Shown here piece after piece: positions 32,040-44,966 of a DNA stretch of 64,000 nt. Each line of letters starts with the position of its first letter. The stretch's first letter is position 1. The stretch is from Torymus aiolomorphi (Eukaryota; Arthropoda; Insecta; Hymenoptera; Torymidae), in the NCBI GenBank assembly GCA_036365515.1, contig CM070873.1:48108011-48172010 (forward strand), in the 5' to 3' direction. The notes below the pieces were generated by a model. It was not told the DNA's origin. It saw only the letters and a program-made list of their open reading frames with translations, and searched no databases. Both the position numbers and the translations under genes were made by a program.

Positions 32040-33910
32040 TCTAGCTCTTTCAAGCCGGGTGTACGAATGTTCCGAAGTAACCGGAACATTCGCACGCACT
32101 CGAGTATACAAGTCGCGTGGATTTTTTGCTCGATTTTTCATGCGTATCAGTGTTCTAGCTGATAGGATTTACGTAGTAAAGTCATTTCGGAAGCTGATGA
32201 TTATCATCAGACAGATCGGGCAGCAGTGAGTTGTAGCTGCTTCAAGCCAGATGTACGAATGTTCTGGAATCACCGGAACATTCGTACGCGCTCGAATTTA
32301 TTTGTCAGGCATCGTCGCTGAAGAACGCCCATAAGTAGTGGAACATAACGTGTGAATTTCTTGCTCCATTTTGTGTTAGCTCTGCCGTGACAGCCGCACG
32401 TCATCGTGTGTCTCAACTATGCTGTTGTAGGCTACCGGCAGATGCTTTTGTTGAGTCTTTGCCATATCAGCAGGCGATATTCTTAACGTAGAAAGCTGAT
32501 GAGTATCTCCAGACAGATCGGAAAGCAGCCAGGTCTAGCTCCTTCTAGCCAGATACGCGAATGTTCCGGAATCACCGGAACATTCGTTCGCGCGTCGCTG
32601 AGAGATGTCGAAGTTGTGGGACCACCTACGTGAATTGCTTGCCCGTTTTTTTCTTGCGTAGGAGTATTCCGGTTGATGGCGTACACCCGCACGCTATCAT
32701 GTGCCTCGAGTATACTGTTATCGACACACTGCAGGTGCATTTGTAAAGTCAATACCATATCAGAAGGCTACATTCTTCATGTAGAAAAGTCATTTCGGAA
32801 GCTGATGATTATCATCAGACAGATCGGACAGAAGTGAGTTGTAGCTGCTTCAAGTCAGATCTACGAATGTTCCGGAATCACTGGAACATTCGTACGTACT
32901 CGAGTTTACTAGTCAAATGTCGTTACCGAGACTCGCCCACAAATTGCACATCCCCTATTTCTGGAGTGGATTTTTCACTTTTTGGCATCGTCGCTGAAGA
33001 ACGCCCATAAGTAGTGGAACATATCGCGTCAATTTCTTGCTCCATTTTGTGTTAGCTCTGCGGTGACAGCCGCACGCCATCGTGTGTCTCAAGTATACTG
33101 TTATAGGTTACCGGCAGATGCTTCTGTTGTATCTTTGCCATATCAGCAGCCGATATTCTTAACATAGAAAGCTGATGAGTATCCCCAGACAGATCAGACA
33201 GCAGCCCCGCTATCTCCTTCTAGCCGGATGCGCGAATGTTCCGGAATCACCGGAACATTCGTACGCACTCGAATTTACTAGTGGAGCGGCGTCGCTGAGA
33301 GACGTCGAAGTGGTGGAACCTCGCGCGTGGATTGCTTGCCCGTCTTTTTCTTGCGTAGGAGTGTTCCGGTTGATGGCGAATACCCGCACGCTATCGTGTG
33401 CCTCGAGTATACTGTTATCGACACACTGCAGGTGCGTTTGTAAAGTCAATACCATATCAGAAGGCTACATTCCTCACGTAGAAAAGTCATTTTGGAAGCT
33501 GATGATTATCATCAGACAGATCCGACAGCAGTGAGTTGTAGCTGATTCAAGCCAGATGTACGAATGTTCCGGAATCACCGGAACATTCGTACGCACTCGA
33601 GTTTACTAGTCAAGTGTGGTTACCAAGACTCGCCCACAAATTGCACATTCCGTATTTCTGGAGTGGATGTCTTCCCCTTTTTCACTTGCGTTAAAATGTT
33701 TCGACTGATTCGGAACAACTACATGTACAGTCTTTGCCGTATGCGACGGTGAGATTCTTCACGTATTAGTCACATTCCGAAAACCCACGAGTCTCGTTGG
33801 AGAGATTGGACAGCAGTGATTTGTAGCTGCTTCAAGCCGGATGCACGCATGTTCCGGAATCACCGAAACATTCGTACGCGCTCGAATTTACTAGTCAAGT
33901 GTCGTTACAG
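32040..33910. repeat. Seven tandem repeats with heat-shock-element-like palindromes
   Basis: Units of roughly 190-370 bases each carry a dyad centred on GAATGTTCCGGAA-TCA-CCGGAACATTC or close variants. The dyads start near 32065, 32257, 32559, 32865, 33234, 33562 and 33847. The left half, GAANNTTCNNGAA, is a textbook heat-shock element with three alternating units, and the right half adds GAACATTC. Further blocks repeat around it (GCTGATGATTATCATCAGAC, TCAAGTATACTGTTAT). No coding function is seen; ORFs inside are repeat-derived. Confidence 0.85.
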
Positions 33911-33916
33911 AGACAC

Positions 33917-36900
33917 AATGGCCCAAATCACCGCAAGGCACTCTCTCTCCGTCACGCTATAATTGTGTTCCGCGGATGAGAGTGTGCGGCTCGCGAACTC
34001 CAGTACTCTTTCTTCACCATCGATTATTTGAAAGATTACTGCGCCGATACCTGTGTCGCTCGCATCTGTTTTAAGAACGAACTGTTCTTCAAAATGCGGG
34101 CGAGATAAAATTGGAGCTGATGCAACACAAGCTTTGATCTGACCTAATGCTGCTTTTTGTTCATCCGTCCAATCATATCGGCGATCCTTTTTGGTGAGTC
34201 GCGTCAGAGGCTCGGCTATGGTAGCGAAATCTTTTCAGAACTTCCTGTACCACGAAGCAATTCCTAGAAAACGTAGAAGCTATTTTAGGTTGGGTGGTTC
34301 GGAGTAACTTACTATAGGTGCGATTTTCTCGGAATCGTAGCGAAAACTGTCCCGATTAACGAGCACTCCGAGGTGACAAACTTCTGTCTGACCATACATG
34401 CTTTTCTCTCGATTAATCGTGAGATTAGCCTCCTTTATTCGTTTAAGAACGTGGCCAAGCCACTTTATGTGTTCATCAAACGTCTCGATGACAATAATTA
34501 TGTCATCGAGATAGGACAAGACATAGGGTTTCATTTCCGGACCGATAACTTTATCGATCAACCTCTGAAATGCCGCCCCTGCCTACGAAAGGTAATACGG
34601 CAGGCGTGTGAACTGGAATAATCCCAGTCCAGGCACCGTGAACGCCGTTAATGGGCGAGATTCTGCCTCCAGCGGAATCTGGTGATACGCGCTGCTTAAA
34701 TCCAGAGTAGAAATATATTTCGCACCTTGTAGCTTGCGGAAGATCGCATCCATATTTATTAGCGGATATGCGTCAAGTCTGGACTCAGCGTTCACCTTCC
34801 GGAAGACGATGCAGAAGCGATACTTATCGAGCGCTTTTCGCACCATGACTACCGGACTCGACCAAGCTCTGGTCGAGGGTTCAATTATACCCGCCTCCAG
34901 CATCTCACGTACTTGAGAGTGCATAATCTCCTCTAATTTCTTGGAGACGGGATAATATTTCTGTTTGATCGGCCACGCCGAACCAACAGAAATTTCATGT
35001 TCGGCCCATGTAGTGCGGCCGAGAGGTTCCTCCATCTTGGTGAGCAGCTGGACGAGGAGTTCTTGGAGTTGCTTTTACTGCACCTCCGTCATCTCCTCGA
35101 GACCGATCGATGCTAACTGTAGAGTTTCTCCAAGCGCAACGCTGGATACTTCCAACTCTACAGTTTTCCCCGACGCGCTCACGGTCAGCTGATTTTTCAC
35201 TGCATCGTGAACCATTCCGAAAGTCCAGATGAAATCAGCGCCGAGGTAGCATTCTAAGGCTTCGTCCACAAGAACTGCGACACGAATCTCCTTTTCCACC
35301 CCTTCTACCTCTAAGGGAAGCATTACGTACCCCGCAATCGCCACCGTGTGATCACCAGGGACTTTTGCTTTTCTTCCGTGCCTTCGTAAATAGCGAGGCA
35401 CGCGGAGGCTAATTGCAGTCCGATTGAACCTATCACGATTCGTGCCACGCCCGTATCATATAATGCGCGTATTTGGAAGCCCCAGATGTTAACCAGGAGC
35501 CACCGCCTGGCTTCCTCGTCGGGGTTCGCAATCGATGTGCTCTCTCCGCTAATTGCGATTATCGACGATGCTGATTCGCCGTGCGGCTCCTCCTGACCAG
35601 AGAAAGCCGTGACAGCGATTTCGGAGGGTGTCTTCTCGGGACCGAGCGACGTATAGACTCCGTCACCGTACCCGATTTCCCGTTTCCCGCACACGTAGGG
35701 CAATTATACGTCCGATAACCAGGCAGACCGCAGTCGGAACAATGAATACCCTCATTGTTACCCTTCGGTTTCGCTGCGCTGGTGTCAGAGATTTCTTTCT
35801 CTCTTGCTACCGAGATCACGAGTCGCGCTTCGGCGAGTTGCCTGAAGACTTTCCTTTTTCTCCTTTGTCTCCATTCTTTTTCCGCTTGGCTGAGGACGAT
35901 TTCGAAGCGGCATGGAGGGCTGCTTCATCTGTAGCGCTGGCTGCAACGCCAGCCTCACCTCCTACGCATGCATTTTGGACAGAGTTGCGATCCAATTTTG
36001 TCCGTTTCCTTCCGCCCTCGGCGGGTCTATTGGTCCTGGTATTGCCGTAACTTTCAGTTAGGTGTGTTTCTCCTTGCTTCCCCAACGTTTATAAGCAGTC
36101 TCGGGGATGAGGCTCTGTTCCGGCGACGGTGGCTCTCGGTAAGATTTCTCTGCCTCGAGCTTAAGCTCGGCCTCGACACTCAACTCCAAGAGAGTGTAGA
36201 TATCCTCGAAGTCTACCCTCCTCACCATACGCTGGAGATCTGGCCGTATATTGCGGTGTAAGGTGTCCAGCTGGTGAGAGAGAGGGTGAAGCGGCTCGAT
36301 CCTCTTCATGATCGAGAGTAGGCAGGTACTGAAGTCGCGCACAGGTTCATCTCTCCCCTGTGTGCGCGCCGTTGCCTCTTGCAACACCCGCTGTTGAAAC
36401 CTGCGGTTGGCGCCGTACCATTTTCGTGTCGATGCGCAGAATTCATGCCACATGGCCCAGCTCATCTTGTTATTCTGGTACCATGTGGCGGCGACTCCCG
36501 CAAAGAGTTCGGAGAGAGAGCTTAACATCTCTTCCTCCTTCATCTTTGCGAGGCTTCGACATTCTTCGAAACGATTTAAAAACACGTCGATGCTTTGTCC
36601 CTTTTCGCCCGTGAACTTCAGACACTATTTTCACGCTATGCTGCCAACATCTCGCTGGTTATTCCTATTCGGCCCTAGTTTCCGTGGAGTGCTGGCCCCA
36701 AGTGCATTTGGTTCGCTGCGCACTTCTCTTGAATTTGACTGATTCGGGAGACCCCCCCCCCCTCCCAGGCTCCGTCTAGGAGACGATTGTGCGGCGTCCT
36801 TTGGGAGAGGAATGAGCGATTGGCTAGACATCGGTGGTGTCTGCAGGTAAGTTTGCTGTTCTTCCGGACATCTGAATGTCAGGGTATCCTGGAAGCCCAT

Positions 36901-37315
36901 CTGACGCTGTCCGCTCTGCGCTGATTCAATCCCTGTGCTGCACGCAGCTCCTTGTGATGCTTGCTACGTGAATTTCTCCAGCGTCATTTGCAACTTGGAC
37001 TGGTTGTTTGCTAGTTGCATAACCCTCTGTGTGGTTAAAAATGTGCTCAACTCGGCAGGGATTGTCAGATCCTTCGATTCCGTTGCCGCTGGCACCTGTC
37101 GTTGCTCTTCGGGGGTCGTATCTGCAACTTTGTCTGTTGATCCGTCCCCCGCAACCGAGTAGGTGCGGTTCAGTTTCATCTGAACCGAGCGCCCATGGTG
37201 TCTCGATTTCGCCATTGCAGACTCTGTCGATGAACATTTGGCGGAGGTTTGCCCTCTTGATCCACTCCGTGTGTTCATCGACTTCTGCGTTTGTGGCGAT
37301 GAAATCGTCTGCCAA
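33917..37315 (-). pseudogene. Ty3/Gypsy gag-pol, 3' truncated and broken
   Basis: Read on the minus strand from 37315 downward: a gag region (about 37315-36058), a CCHC zinc knuckle (HCSDCGLPGYRTYNCPTC, near 35740), an aspartic protease with ALYDTGVARIVIG (near 35450), reverse transcriptase (KYISTLDLSSAYHQIP, then YLDDIIIV near 34500) and the start of RNase H (KTDASDTGIGAVIF, then NYSVTERECLAVIWA). Homology stops at about 33917, where the HSE-like array begins, so integrase and the 3' LTR are missing. In-frame stops at 35073-35075 and 34583-34585 and a frameshift near 35330-35400 show decay. Confidence 0.85.
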
Positions 37316-37329
37316 GTAGTCCCCGAGCA

Positions 37330-38513
37330 GCCATCTACTCGCGCGATCTAATTATTGGAATCGCACGGCAGATGTTCGCAACTTCATCGCCGTGAGATAC
37401 TTATCTATCTCAGGCAGAAGAAGGACGTTTTGCCTTCTCACTGGAATTCCCACACGATAATTACAGTCGGAGAACAAAACTATAATTGAAAGGAACTTGC
37501 GGCTCGCACGCTACGTGATGTACAGTGTATACTCAGTGCGTCGATTGAGCGCGAGTACTTCCCTAAACTCCAGGTGCTTACAATCGCGTGTTACAGAAAA
37601 AAAGGACTAACTTGTCTCTCAAGCTGTCTCCCTGAATCTACATTCGCGAGCAGAAACGATAGCGCACCACCAGAAAGGGAGTGTCGCGCTTAAGGTGGTT
37701 CTATTAAAAGTCTGAAGTTATTTGAGTAGTAAAAAAATATTATTTTTATTCTTCAATATTTAAGAAATATTTTGAAACGATAAATTAATTAATAATAATT
37801 GTTCAATTTTCATATATATTTGATAGCTAATACTTTTATTTTTTTTTAAATAAAGGTTAAAAAGTTTGTCGTTTTTACTAGTAAATGCCGTCAATCTAAC
37901 CTCAAACCATGACTTTTCCGACTTTGATCTAAAATATCTTTTTATTTTATTCGGCTATTGGTATATTTTTTAATACTTTTAGAAAATATGAAATTTACTT
38001 TCTCGATATCTCTTTTTTGCTAGAATACTTTTCCATGCCAACCGCATGGCTCCCATATTTCACCATGTTAAGACAAAAATTTTTTAAACAATATTATTTC
38101 AAGTATTTGGTCGGCAACTTGCACTTAAAACTATATTAATTTGTTCATGAAAACCTGAACAATAACATCCTTCAATATTATTTTCATCTGCAGACTTTAC
38201 GATTTTCATAGAACCACCTTAAACATTTGCTTCGCGACTCGTTGATCTTACAATTAATCCACACATCCGAAAGTCACACAGACACAAGCACTCGCATCAG
38301 GTTGAAAACCAGTTTATTTCTCGATGAGAAGATATTCGGCATTAACGGTTAAGAAGCGGGTAACTTTTCGTGCGCGCACTTCAACGGCGGAAATCAGAAT
38401 AGAGCTAGCGTGCGCCGTTGCCGATTTCTCTCCCCGCGCATGCGCGCCTACGCTTCGCTCCGAAGAGAAAAGCGCGCGTGGTAGTTCGCCCGCGAATTTC
38501 GAACTTCGTTACA
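37330..38513 (-). repeat. Putative 5' LTR and leader of the Gypsy element, split by a MITE
   Basis: On the minus strand the LTR would begin TGTAACGAAG at 38513, a common Gypsy LTR start. It has an AATAAA near 38312 and leads toward gag. The right boundary coincides with the abrupt start of an AT minisatellite. The LTR end and the primer-binding site are not located with confidence, and no second LTR is in the window for comparison. Confidence 0.5.
37694..38218. mobile_element. MITE with TTAA duplication
   Basis: The inverted ends start GGTGGTTCTAT (left) and ATAGAACCACC (right), flanked on both sides by TTAA (37690-37693 and 38219-38222). Its 525 bases are AT-rich and non-coding. It interrupts the GC-rich LTR/leader of the Gypsy element, so it arrived later. 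Confidence 0.85.
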
Positions 38514-38517
38514 GTAT

Positions 38518-38870
38518 ATCAGGAGTATATTGGCAATATATTATGAATATATTAGCCATTTATTTGCAATATATTTGGAATATATTATGAATATATTAGC
38601 CACTTATTTGCAATATATTTGGAATATATTGTGAATATATTGGGAATATATTTGCAATATATGTGGAATATATTGTGAATATATTGGGAATATATTTGGA
38701 ATATATTGTGAATATATTGGGAATATATTTGCAATATATTTGGAATATATTGGCAATATATTTTGAATATATTGTGAATATATTGGGAATATATTTGCAA
38801 TATATTTGGCATATATTGAGAGTAGTTGAGAATAGATTAGCAATATATTGTAATAAATTAAATATATTGA
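38518..38870. repeat. 12-base AT minisatellite
   Basis: About 29 units of the form NNAATATATTNN (GGAATATATTGT, GCAATATATTTG). It starts directly at the outer end of the putative LTR. Open frames on both strands (IYSQYI-type repeats) follow from the 12-base period and are artefacts. Confidence 0.92.
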
Positions 38871-39920
38871 AATTTTGAAAATACAATTCTACTATATAAT
38901 TCTAAGCTCTCAACACCCACGTAAAAGTGATTTATACAGATTGTATACAACAGATGTATAAAATCCGTATACAGAAATGATTCCCAGCGTAAAAAAAGTT
39001 ACTATGGCCCAAATATTGCACATAGTATTAGCCAAGTATGAGCAAGATGTGGCCTATAAGAAACAATATATGGGAAAAATATTGGCTTTATAATGCCACG
39101 GCGCCGAAGCCACACACGGCCTATTTTTAGATATATCTTGGACAACTATTGCTCATATATTGCTCATATAAATCCAATGTTTCATTTGACATTGCCAATA
39201 AACGAAATTTTTCCGTGTGTGTAGTAGTAAAAGCATCAATATTTGGGCCAAATCTATCAACATTTTTATAAAAATTTGCCAAAATGTGAGAAAAACATAG
39301 CCTTATATTGCAGAACTATGTATACATATAAATAAAATATGTCGATATCATGGAAATAATAAAAATGAAAAAGAAAAATTATATATTATAATATGAATAA
39401 TAAAAAACACATCAAAATATATTAAAACATGAAAAAATGTTCTCATCCCAAGCTTTCAAAAATATCGGTTAAATAAATTAATGTCGGTCAAGCTAAAAAA
39501 TGAAGTAAAAAAATTATACAGAAAAGAGGTAGGTATAAAAGAATTGAAACAAACAAATTTTTTATTAAAAAAATGTTATTTATTTAAAAAACAATTTGCT
39601 TTATACATTCTGACTGGTTCTCAGAGAACCCAAATGCGTTCCGGCTATAGAAAAAAAACGGTAACTCCATACACTGAAAGAAAAAGAAACAGAAACAGCT
39701 TCAATCTACGGTCAGAATAACTGGAATCGTCGGGTAGGAAATGTTTTATAATAACGGAGGTGTTTTTGATTGATCGCAGGCGACCTTCCGCAACGAAAAC
39801 GAAAATGAGAATGAATGACACATTGCTGAGCACGCGTGTTTATGACTGTGACGAGCCTGCTCTTCTGACTACGAATGCGCCAGTGATAACGTATTTATTG
39901 GCCTATACTTCCTACGCTGG
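38871..39920. other. AT-rich non-coding stretch
   Basis: No gene recognised. A 79-codon Lys-rich ORF (39481-39720) has no domain. Confidence 0.35.
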
Positions 39921-39924
39921 CCTC

Positions 39925-41530
39925 TAATTGGTGCAAATTTATCGAGGATCTCCAAAATGGCGGAATTAGATATTTTTTGCGATATTTTCAGACTAAAGGG
40001 GTAGTTTGGGAGTGCTTTGGGCCTTTGGGAGTTGCCAATTTTTTTGTAGATATCTTGCATGCTCTTAATTGTATACCGAGAATAAAATACTACGGGACCT
40101 CCAAAACGGCAGAATTAGATCTTTTTTTGAGATTTTTTCGGACTACAGGGGTAGTTTGGGGGTGCTTTGGGGGTTGCCAATTTTTTTGTAGTATCTTGCA
40201 TGCTCTTAATTGTATTCCAGGAATAAAATTATCGCGGAACTCAAAAACGGCCGAATTAGACTTTTTTGTGATTTTTCCGTGTGAAAGGGGTAGTTTGGTG
40301 GTCTTCCGCTGTGCTTTAGGGGTTGCCAATTTTTTTGTAGATATTCTGCATAGTCGAAATTATATTCCGAAAATAAAATTATTGGGTATCTCAGAAATGG
40401 CAGAATTAAATTTTTATTTGCTATTTTTTCGTGCGAAAGGGGGTCTTCCACGGTGCTTTGGGGATTGCCAATTTTTTTATAAATATTCTGCATGGTCAAA
40501 ATTGTATTCCAATAATAAAATTATCGGCGATCTAAAACACGGCGAACTTAGACTTTTTTTGCGATTTTTTCGTGCGAAAGGGGTGATCCTTGGTACTTTG
40601 GCGGTTGCCAATTTTTATGTAGATATCTTGCATGCTCTTAATTGTATTCCGGGAATAAAATAATCGGGGATCTCCAAAACGTCGGAATTAGATCTTTTTT
40701 TGAGATTTTTTGGGACTAAAGGGGTAGTTTGGGGGTGTTCCAAGGTGCTTTGGAGGTTGCCAAATTTTCTGTAGATATTCTGCATGGTTCAAATTGTATT
40801 CCTATAATAAAATTATCGGGGATCTAAAAAACGGCGAAATTAGACTTTTTTGCGATTTTTTAGTGTGAAAAGGGTAGTTTGGGGGTCTGCCGCGGTTCTT
40901 TGGGGGTTGCCTATTTTTTGTAGATATTCTACATGGTCAAAATTGTATTCCGATAATAAAATTAACGGGGATCTCAAAAATGGCGGAATTAGATTTTTTT
41001 TGCGATTTCTTCGTGCGAAAGGAGTAGTTTGGGGGTGATTCTTGGTGCTTTGGGGGTTACCAATTTTTTTTGTAGTTATACTTCATGCTCTTAATTGTAT
41101 TCCGGGAATAAAATAATCGGGAATTTCCAAAACAGCGGAATTATATTTTTTTGCGATTTTTTTCGTGCGAAAGGAGTAGTTTGGGGGTGATCCTTTCGTA
41201 CTTTGGGGGTTGCCAATTTTTTTGTAGATAACTTGCATGCTCTTAATTGTATTCCGGGAATGAAATAATCGGGGATCTCCAAAACGGCGGAATTAGATAT
41301 TTTTTGGAGATTTTTTGGGACTAAGGGAGCAGTTTGGGGGTAAAAACGGCGGAATTAGATTTTTTTGCGATTTTATCGTGCGAAAGGGGTAGGTTGGGGG
41401 TGTTCCGCGGTGCTTGAGAGGGTTGCCAATTTTTTTGTAGATATTCTGCATGGTCAAAATTGAATTCCGATAATAAAATTATCGTGGATCTCAAAAACGG
41501 CGGAATTAGAATTTTTTTTCTTTTTTTCCA
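39925..41530. repeat. About eleven copies of the 143-base repeat family
   Basis: The same family as at 24.9-26.3 kb, in the orientation of the 26.1-kb copies. Blocks include GGGGTAGTTTGGGGGT, GGGGGTTGCCAATTTTTTTG, TGTATTCCGGGAATAAAA and GGCGGAATTAGA. The unit is about 145 bases. A 228-codon ORF spans several units because stops are rare in one frame; it has no gene-like features. Confidence 0.92.
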
Positions 41531-41759
41531 CTATAAAATGGGGTGTTAAGGGGTGAGTTTCTGTTAGTTTTTATTTTTTTATTCCGGGCGGAAATTAAAA
41601 TTTTTTGGATATTTTGATTTTCGTTAGAGTCACAACGTAGCAAAATTCAACCACATTACTTTCAGCCATACTTTAAGCTATACGTTAAACCATACTTTCA
41701 GCCATACTTTAGACAAAGCGTGTCACAACCATAGACGGAAAACTTGATATGAACTTGAG

Positions 41760-42200
41760 ATTAGTTTCCGCCAATGTTCGTGTAAAAATACGAATCTTCC
41801 ACTCGCCTTACGAAATACTTTATATGTTTATATTAACTTTGGCTCAATTCATCTCTTTTAAGTTTGGAAAACCAAATTGAAATCTTACTATTAACTTACG
41901 TAAAACTTCATACAAAGTTAATGTTAGGTTTCGCCAAAGTTTGGGAAAAGAATGATAAATACGTCTGTGTAAAAAGTCTGTAAAAAATCTGTGTAAAAAT
42001 ACGAATCTTACACTCGCCTTACGAAATATTTTATATGTTTATGTTAAGTTTGGCTCAGTTCATCTCTTTTAAAGTTTATTAAACCAAATTGAAATCTTAT
42101 GATTAACTTACGTAAAACTTAATACAATGTTATACAAACATGAGTTAAGTTTCGCCAAAGTTTCGGTAAAGAATGATAAATATTACACTCTACTTACGGA
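41760..42200. repeat. Tandem duplication of about 210 bases
   Basis: Two full copies share ATACGAATCTT-CACTCGCC, GTTTGGCTCA and AAACCAAATTGAAATCTTA. A partial third copy starts near 42180. Confidence 0.8.
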
Positions 42201-43139
42201 AAACTTAATATAAAATTAAAGTGAATTTTCGTCAAAGTGCATCAAAAAATTCGAATCCTACGCTCTCCTTACGGAATACAAACGATAAGTTGATAAGACT
42301 TTGCTGTGAGAAAAATGTTAGTCAACCAGTCGCACGAGGTTGTAAGGGTGCTTTTCTATTTGCAAATCTTGTTGCACGGTCGGATAGAACTTTACCGATT
42401 TCGGACCGCTGCTATATGAAGACAAGACTGCTGCCGTCCGGTCTAGTAATACAGTACGGCTGAATTATGTTGATTTCTTGCATAAGCGGCGCGAAATCTC
42501 ATGTAGCGCTTACACTGAGAGGGCGATCGGAGCGTAGCAGCGTAGACCATGGTCGTAAGGCCAATGTTCAAAATGCAAAAGCTTCGTTCTTGCGCGTAGC
42601 ACTCACGGGGCAACACGCAGGTTCCATAGCGAGAGTATGCGCAGCTGAGTCGAACGCAACAACGTTGCTATACTCAAGTTACCCCCTCGGTGTATACGCA
42701 GTGTTAGCACTAGAACGTCTCGTATAAGTATAACTTAATTTTTCTCAGTGAGCGCAAATGTTTTTCCTAGGGCTTACTACGCCCTAAGTGCAGACCATAT
42801 TTTTTATGACTCATGTATTGATTTTCGGCGTTTTTGACCCTAAAAAGCAAGGCTACATTGATTTTTTCCTATTTTACGAAATTTTAGAGTAGCAGGCGTA
42901 AATAGATTTTTGTATCCAATCATTAAGAGGACGTCGTAGTCATTCGCGAACACTGAACGGTTACCAGCGTCATAGTTCAGTTAGTGGTGAAGAAACGAGG
43001 CTAGCACAATCTGCCATACCGACACGCAGCGTTGTTCTCTCTGAAATTGGCTAAGCATTGCGATTAATCTCAGTGCACTCTACAGTCCATGATCCAGCTA
43101 GTTCCCGTAGTTTTTTCAAAAGGCACATCGACACCAACT
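42201..43139. other. Non-coding stretch
   Basis: A slightly GC-richer patch (42300-42730) has two ORFs of 80 and 86 codons without recognisable domains. Confidence 0.35.
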
Positions 43140-43430
43140 CTCTTTTATGCATTTTTTCACGCTGAATTTTGATAGTAAATTGTTGAAAAAATCCGTCTTT
43201 ATTTGTTATAAACAATTTATTGCAAAAATGTTATATTTTCGATTTTGAAAAATTCTAGACTATTCTGTCGTTTTCTGAGCAAAAATGGTTTTTTTGTTCA
43301 GATTATAGAATAGTTTAAAATTTTTTTAAAATCGAAAATTTAATATTTTGCAATAAATTGTTTATAATAAAAACGGATTTTTTGTAATAATCCATCAAAA
43401 TTCAGATTCAGTGTGGAAAAATAGATAAGA
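43140..43430. mobile_element. Foldback element
   Basis: Arms at about 43148-43265 and 43300-43430 are inverted copies sharing GAATTTTGAT, AAAAAATCCGT and TATAAACAATTTATTGCAAA. The spacer is about 35 bases, so this is a near-continuous hairpin of about 290 bases. Confidence 0.8.
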
Positions 43431-43985
43431 TAGAGAAGAGAAGAGAAATACTTGGGGTCAATAACGTCATTTTTGAAAAGGTTACGGGAACCTATAGCTG
43501 TTTGTAATGATTGAACACGATATTTATAAAAATAATATTTGGACATTTGAAATAGAAAACTAGTTAGAAGATGGTGACTTATTGAAATTTTGATTTTAAA
43601 TTAGTTTTACAGAATATTTCGTAAAAGCTAAAATAATGTAATTTATTTTTATGCTTTTACTTTTATATTTATTTTGTTAACGTAATTTTGATAAATAAAG
43701 TAATGAAATATTTTTTTTCTATTATAATTATTCATTTTTGAATACTCAAACTCAAGAAATCTATTTTTAAAATTTAAACATAAAATTTTTGGGGACTGTT
43801 CTATATAGGCCAATCAAATAACAGCAACCACCCAAAAAAAGGCTTATTGTGATAAACGATTTTATCTATAATATTTTCAGAAGGAATAAGTAAACATTTG
43901 TTGTTACTATAATCTATGTGTACTTGTTAATATGACTATTGACTTACAATGAACGTATTTATTCACGTTTACGTACATAGTTACA
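43431..43985. other. AT-rich non-coding stretch
   Basis: No gene or clear repeat recognised. Confidence 0.35.
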
Positions 43986-43989
43986 ATAT

Positions 43990-44830
43990 TATTTTATAAT
44001 TTATTTACATCTACGTTTATCGACTCAGAGTCTATACGTAATGACTGATACCATATGCTTTCTTATGTGTTAGTCTATACGTTTATCAACTGAGTCTACG
44101 TATGTGACCGACTAACTCATACACATGATTTTTCCTTAGGAAAAAAGTATAACACATGTAAAAAAAATAGTTAACGTAAATTGATTTTAATTTTGTTTCA
44201 TTGTAAGATAGGTTAATTTATAGTATTTATGTTATATATGTATTGGAACTACGATTATTCGTCAAAGAACGTCATTGATATATTTATGATCATTTTTATT
44301 ATTATTATTTCTATGTGTCAATACGTTTATAGACTTCAGAGCCTGCGTATTTGCTAAGACACATTCAGGGTAGTCAATACGTTTGTCGACTTAGAGTCTT
44401 CGTATTTATTGACTGACACCATGTGCTTTCCTATGTGTCAGTCTATACGTTTATCGACTTGGAGTCTGTACATATGTGACCGACTGACACTTACACATGG
44501 TTTTCCCTCAGAACAGAAATATAATATGCGTATAAAAAATAGTTAATGTAAATTGATTTTAATTTTGTTTCATTGCAAGATACGTTAATTTATTATATTT
44601 TGTATATTATATTTGCATTCGAACTACGATTATTCGTCAAAGAAAGTCATTGATATATTTATGATCATTTTTATTATTATTTCTACGTGTCAATACGTTT
44701 ATAGACTTCAGAGTCTGCGTATTTCCTAAGACACATTCGTGGTAGTCAATACGTTTATCGACTTAGAGTATGCGACCAACTGACACTTACACATGGGTTT
44801 CCCTCTGAACAAAAGTATGATACATGCTAT
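43990..44830. repeat. About 2.3 tandem copies of a 372-base repeat
   Basis: TTGATTTTAATTTTGTTTCA occurs at 44181 and 44553, and ATTTATGATCATTTTTATTA at about 44284 and 44658. Within each unit a shorter motif (CAATACGTTTAT-GACTT-GAGTCT) also repeats. Confidence 0.85.
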
Positions 44831-44966
44831 AATAAATAATAGATATTTTTAATTTTCTTTTACTTTTGTACTTGCTTTTACTTTTTCTGAAATTATTATA
44901 TTTACAATAGTTTTATTTTATTTTATTTGGAATGTAATGAATTTTTAATAAACCACCAGCCTATAC

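Noticed and set aside
32040..33910. CRISPR-like array
   Set aside because: Units are hundreds of bases with dispersed similarity and no short regular spacers; the genome is eukaryotic.
36360..36742. Plus-strand ORFs across the Gypsy gag region
   Set aside because: They are shadows of the minus-strand gag reading frame, which has recognisable homology.
39977..40663. 228-codon ORF
   Set aside because: It spans several units of the 143-base tandem repeat, shows frame changes between units, and has mirror ORFs at 25 kb; it is a by-product of low stop density.
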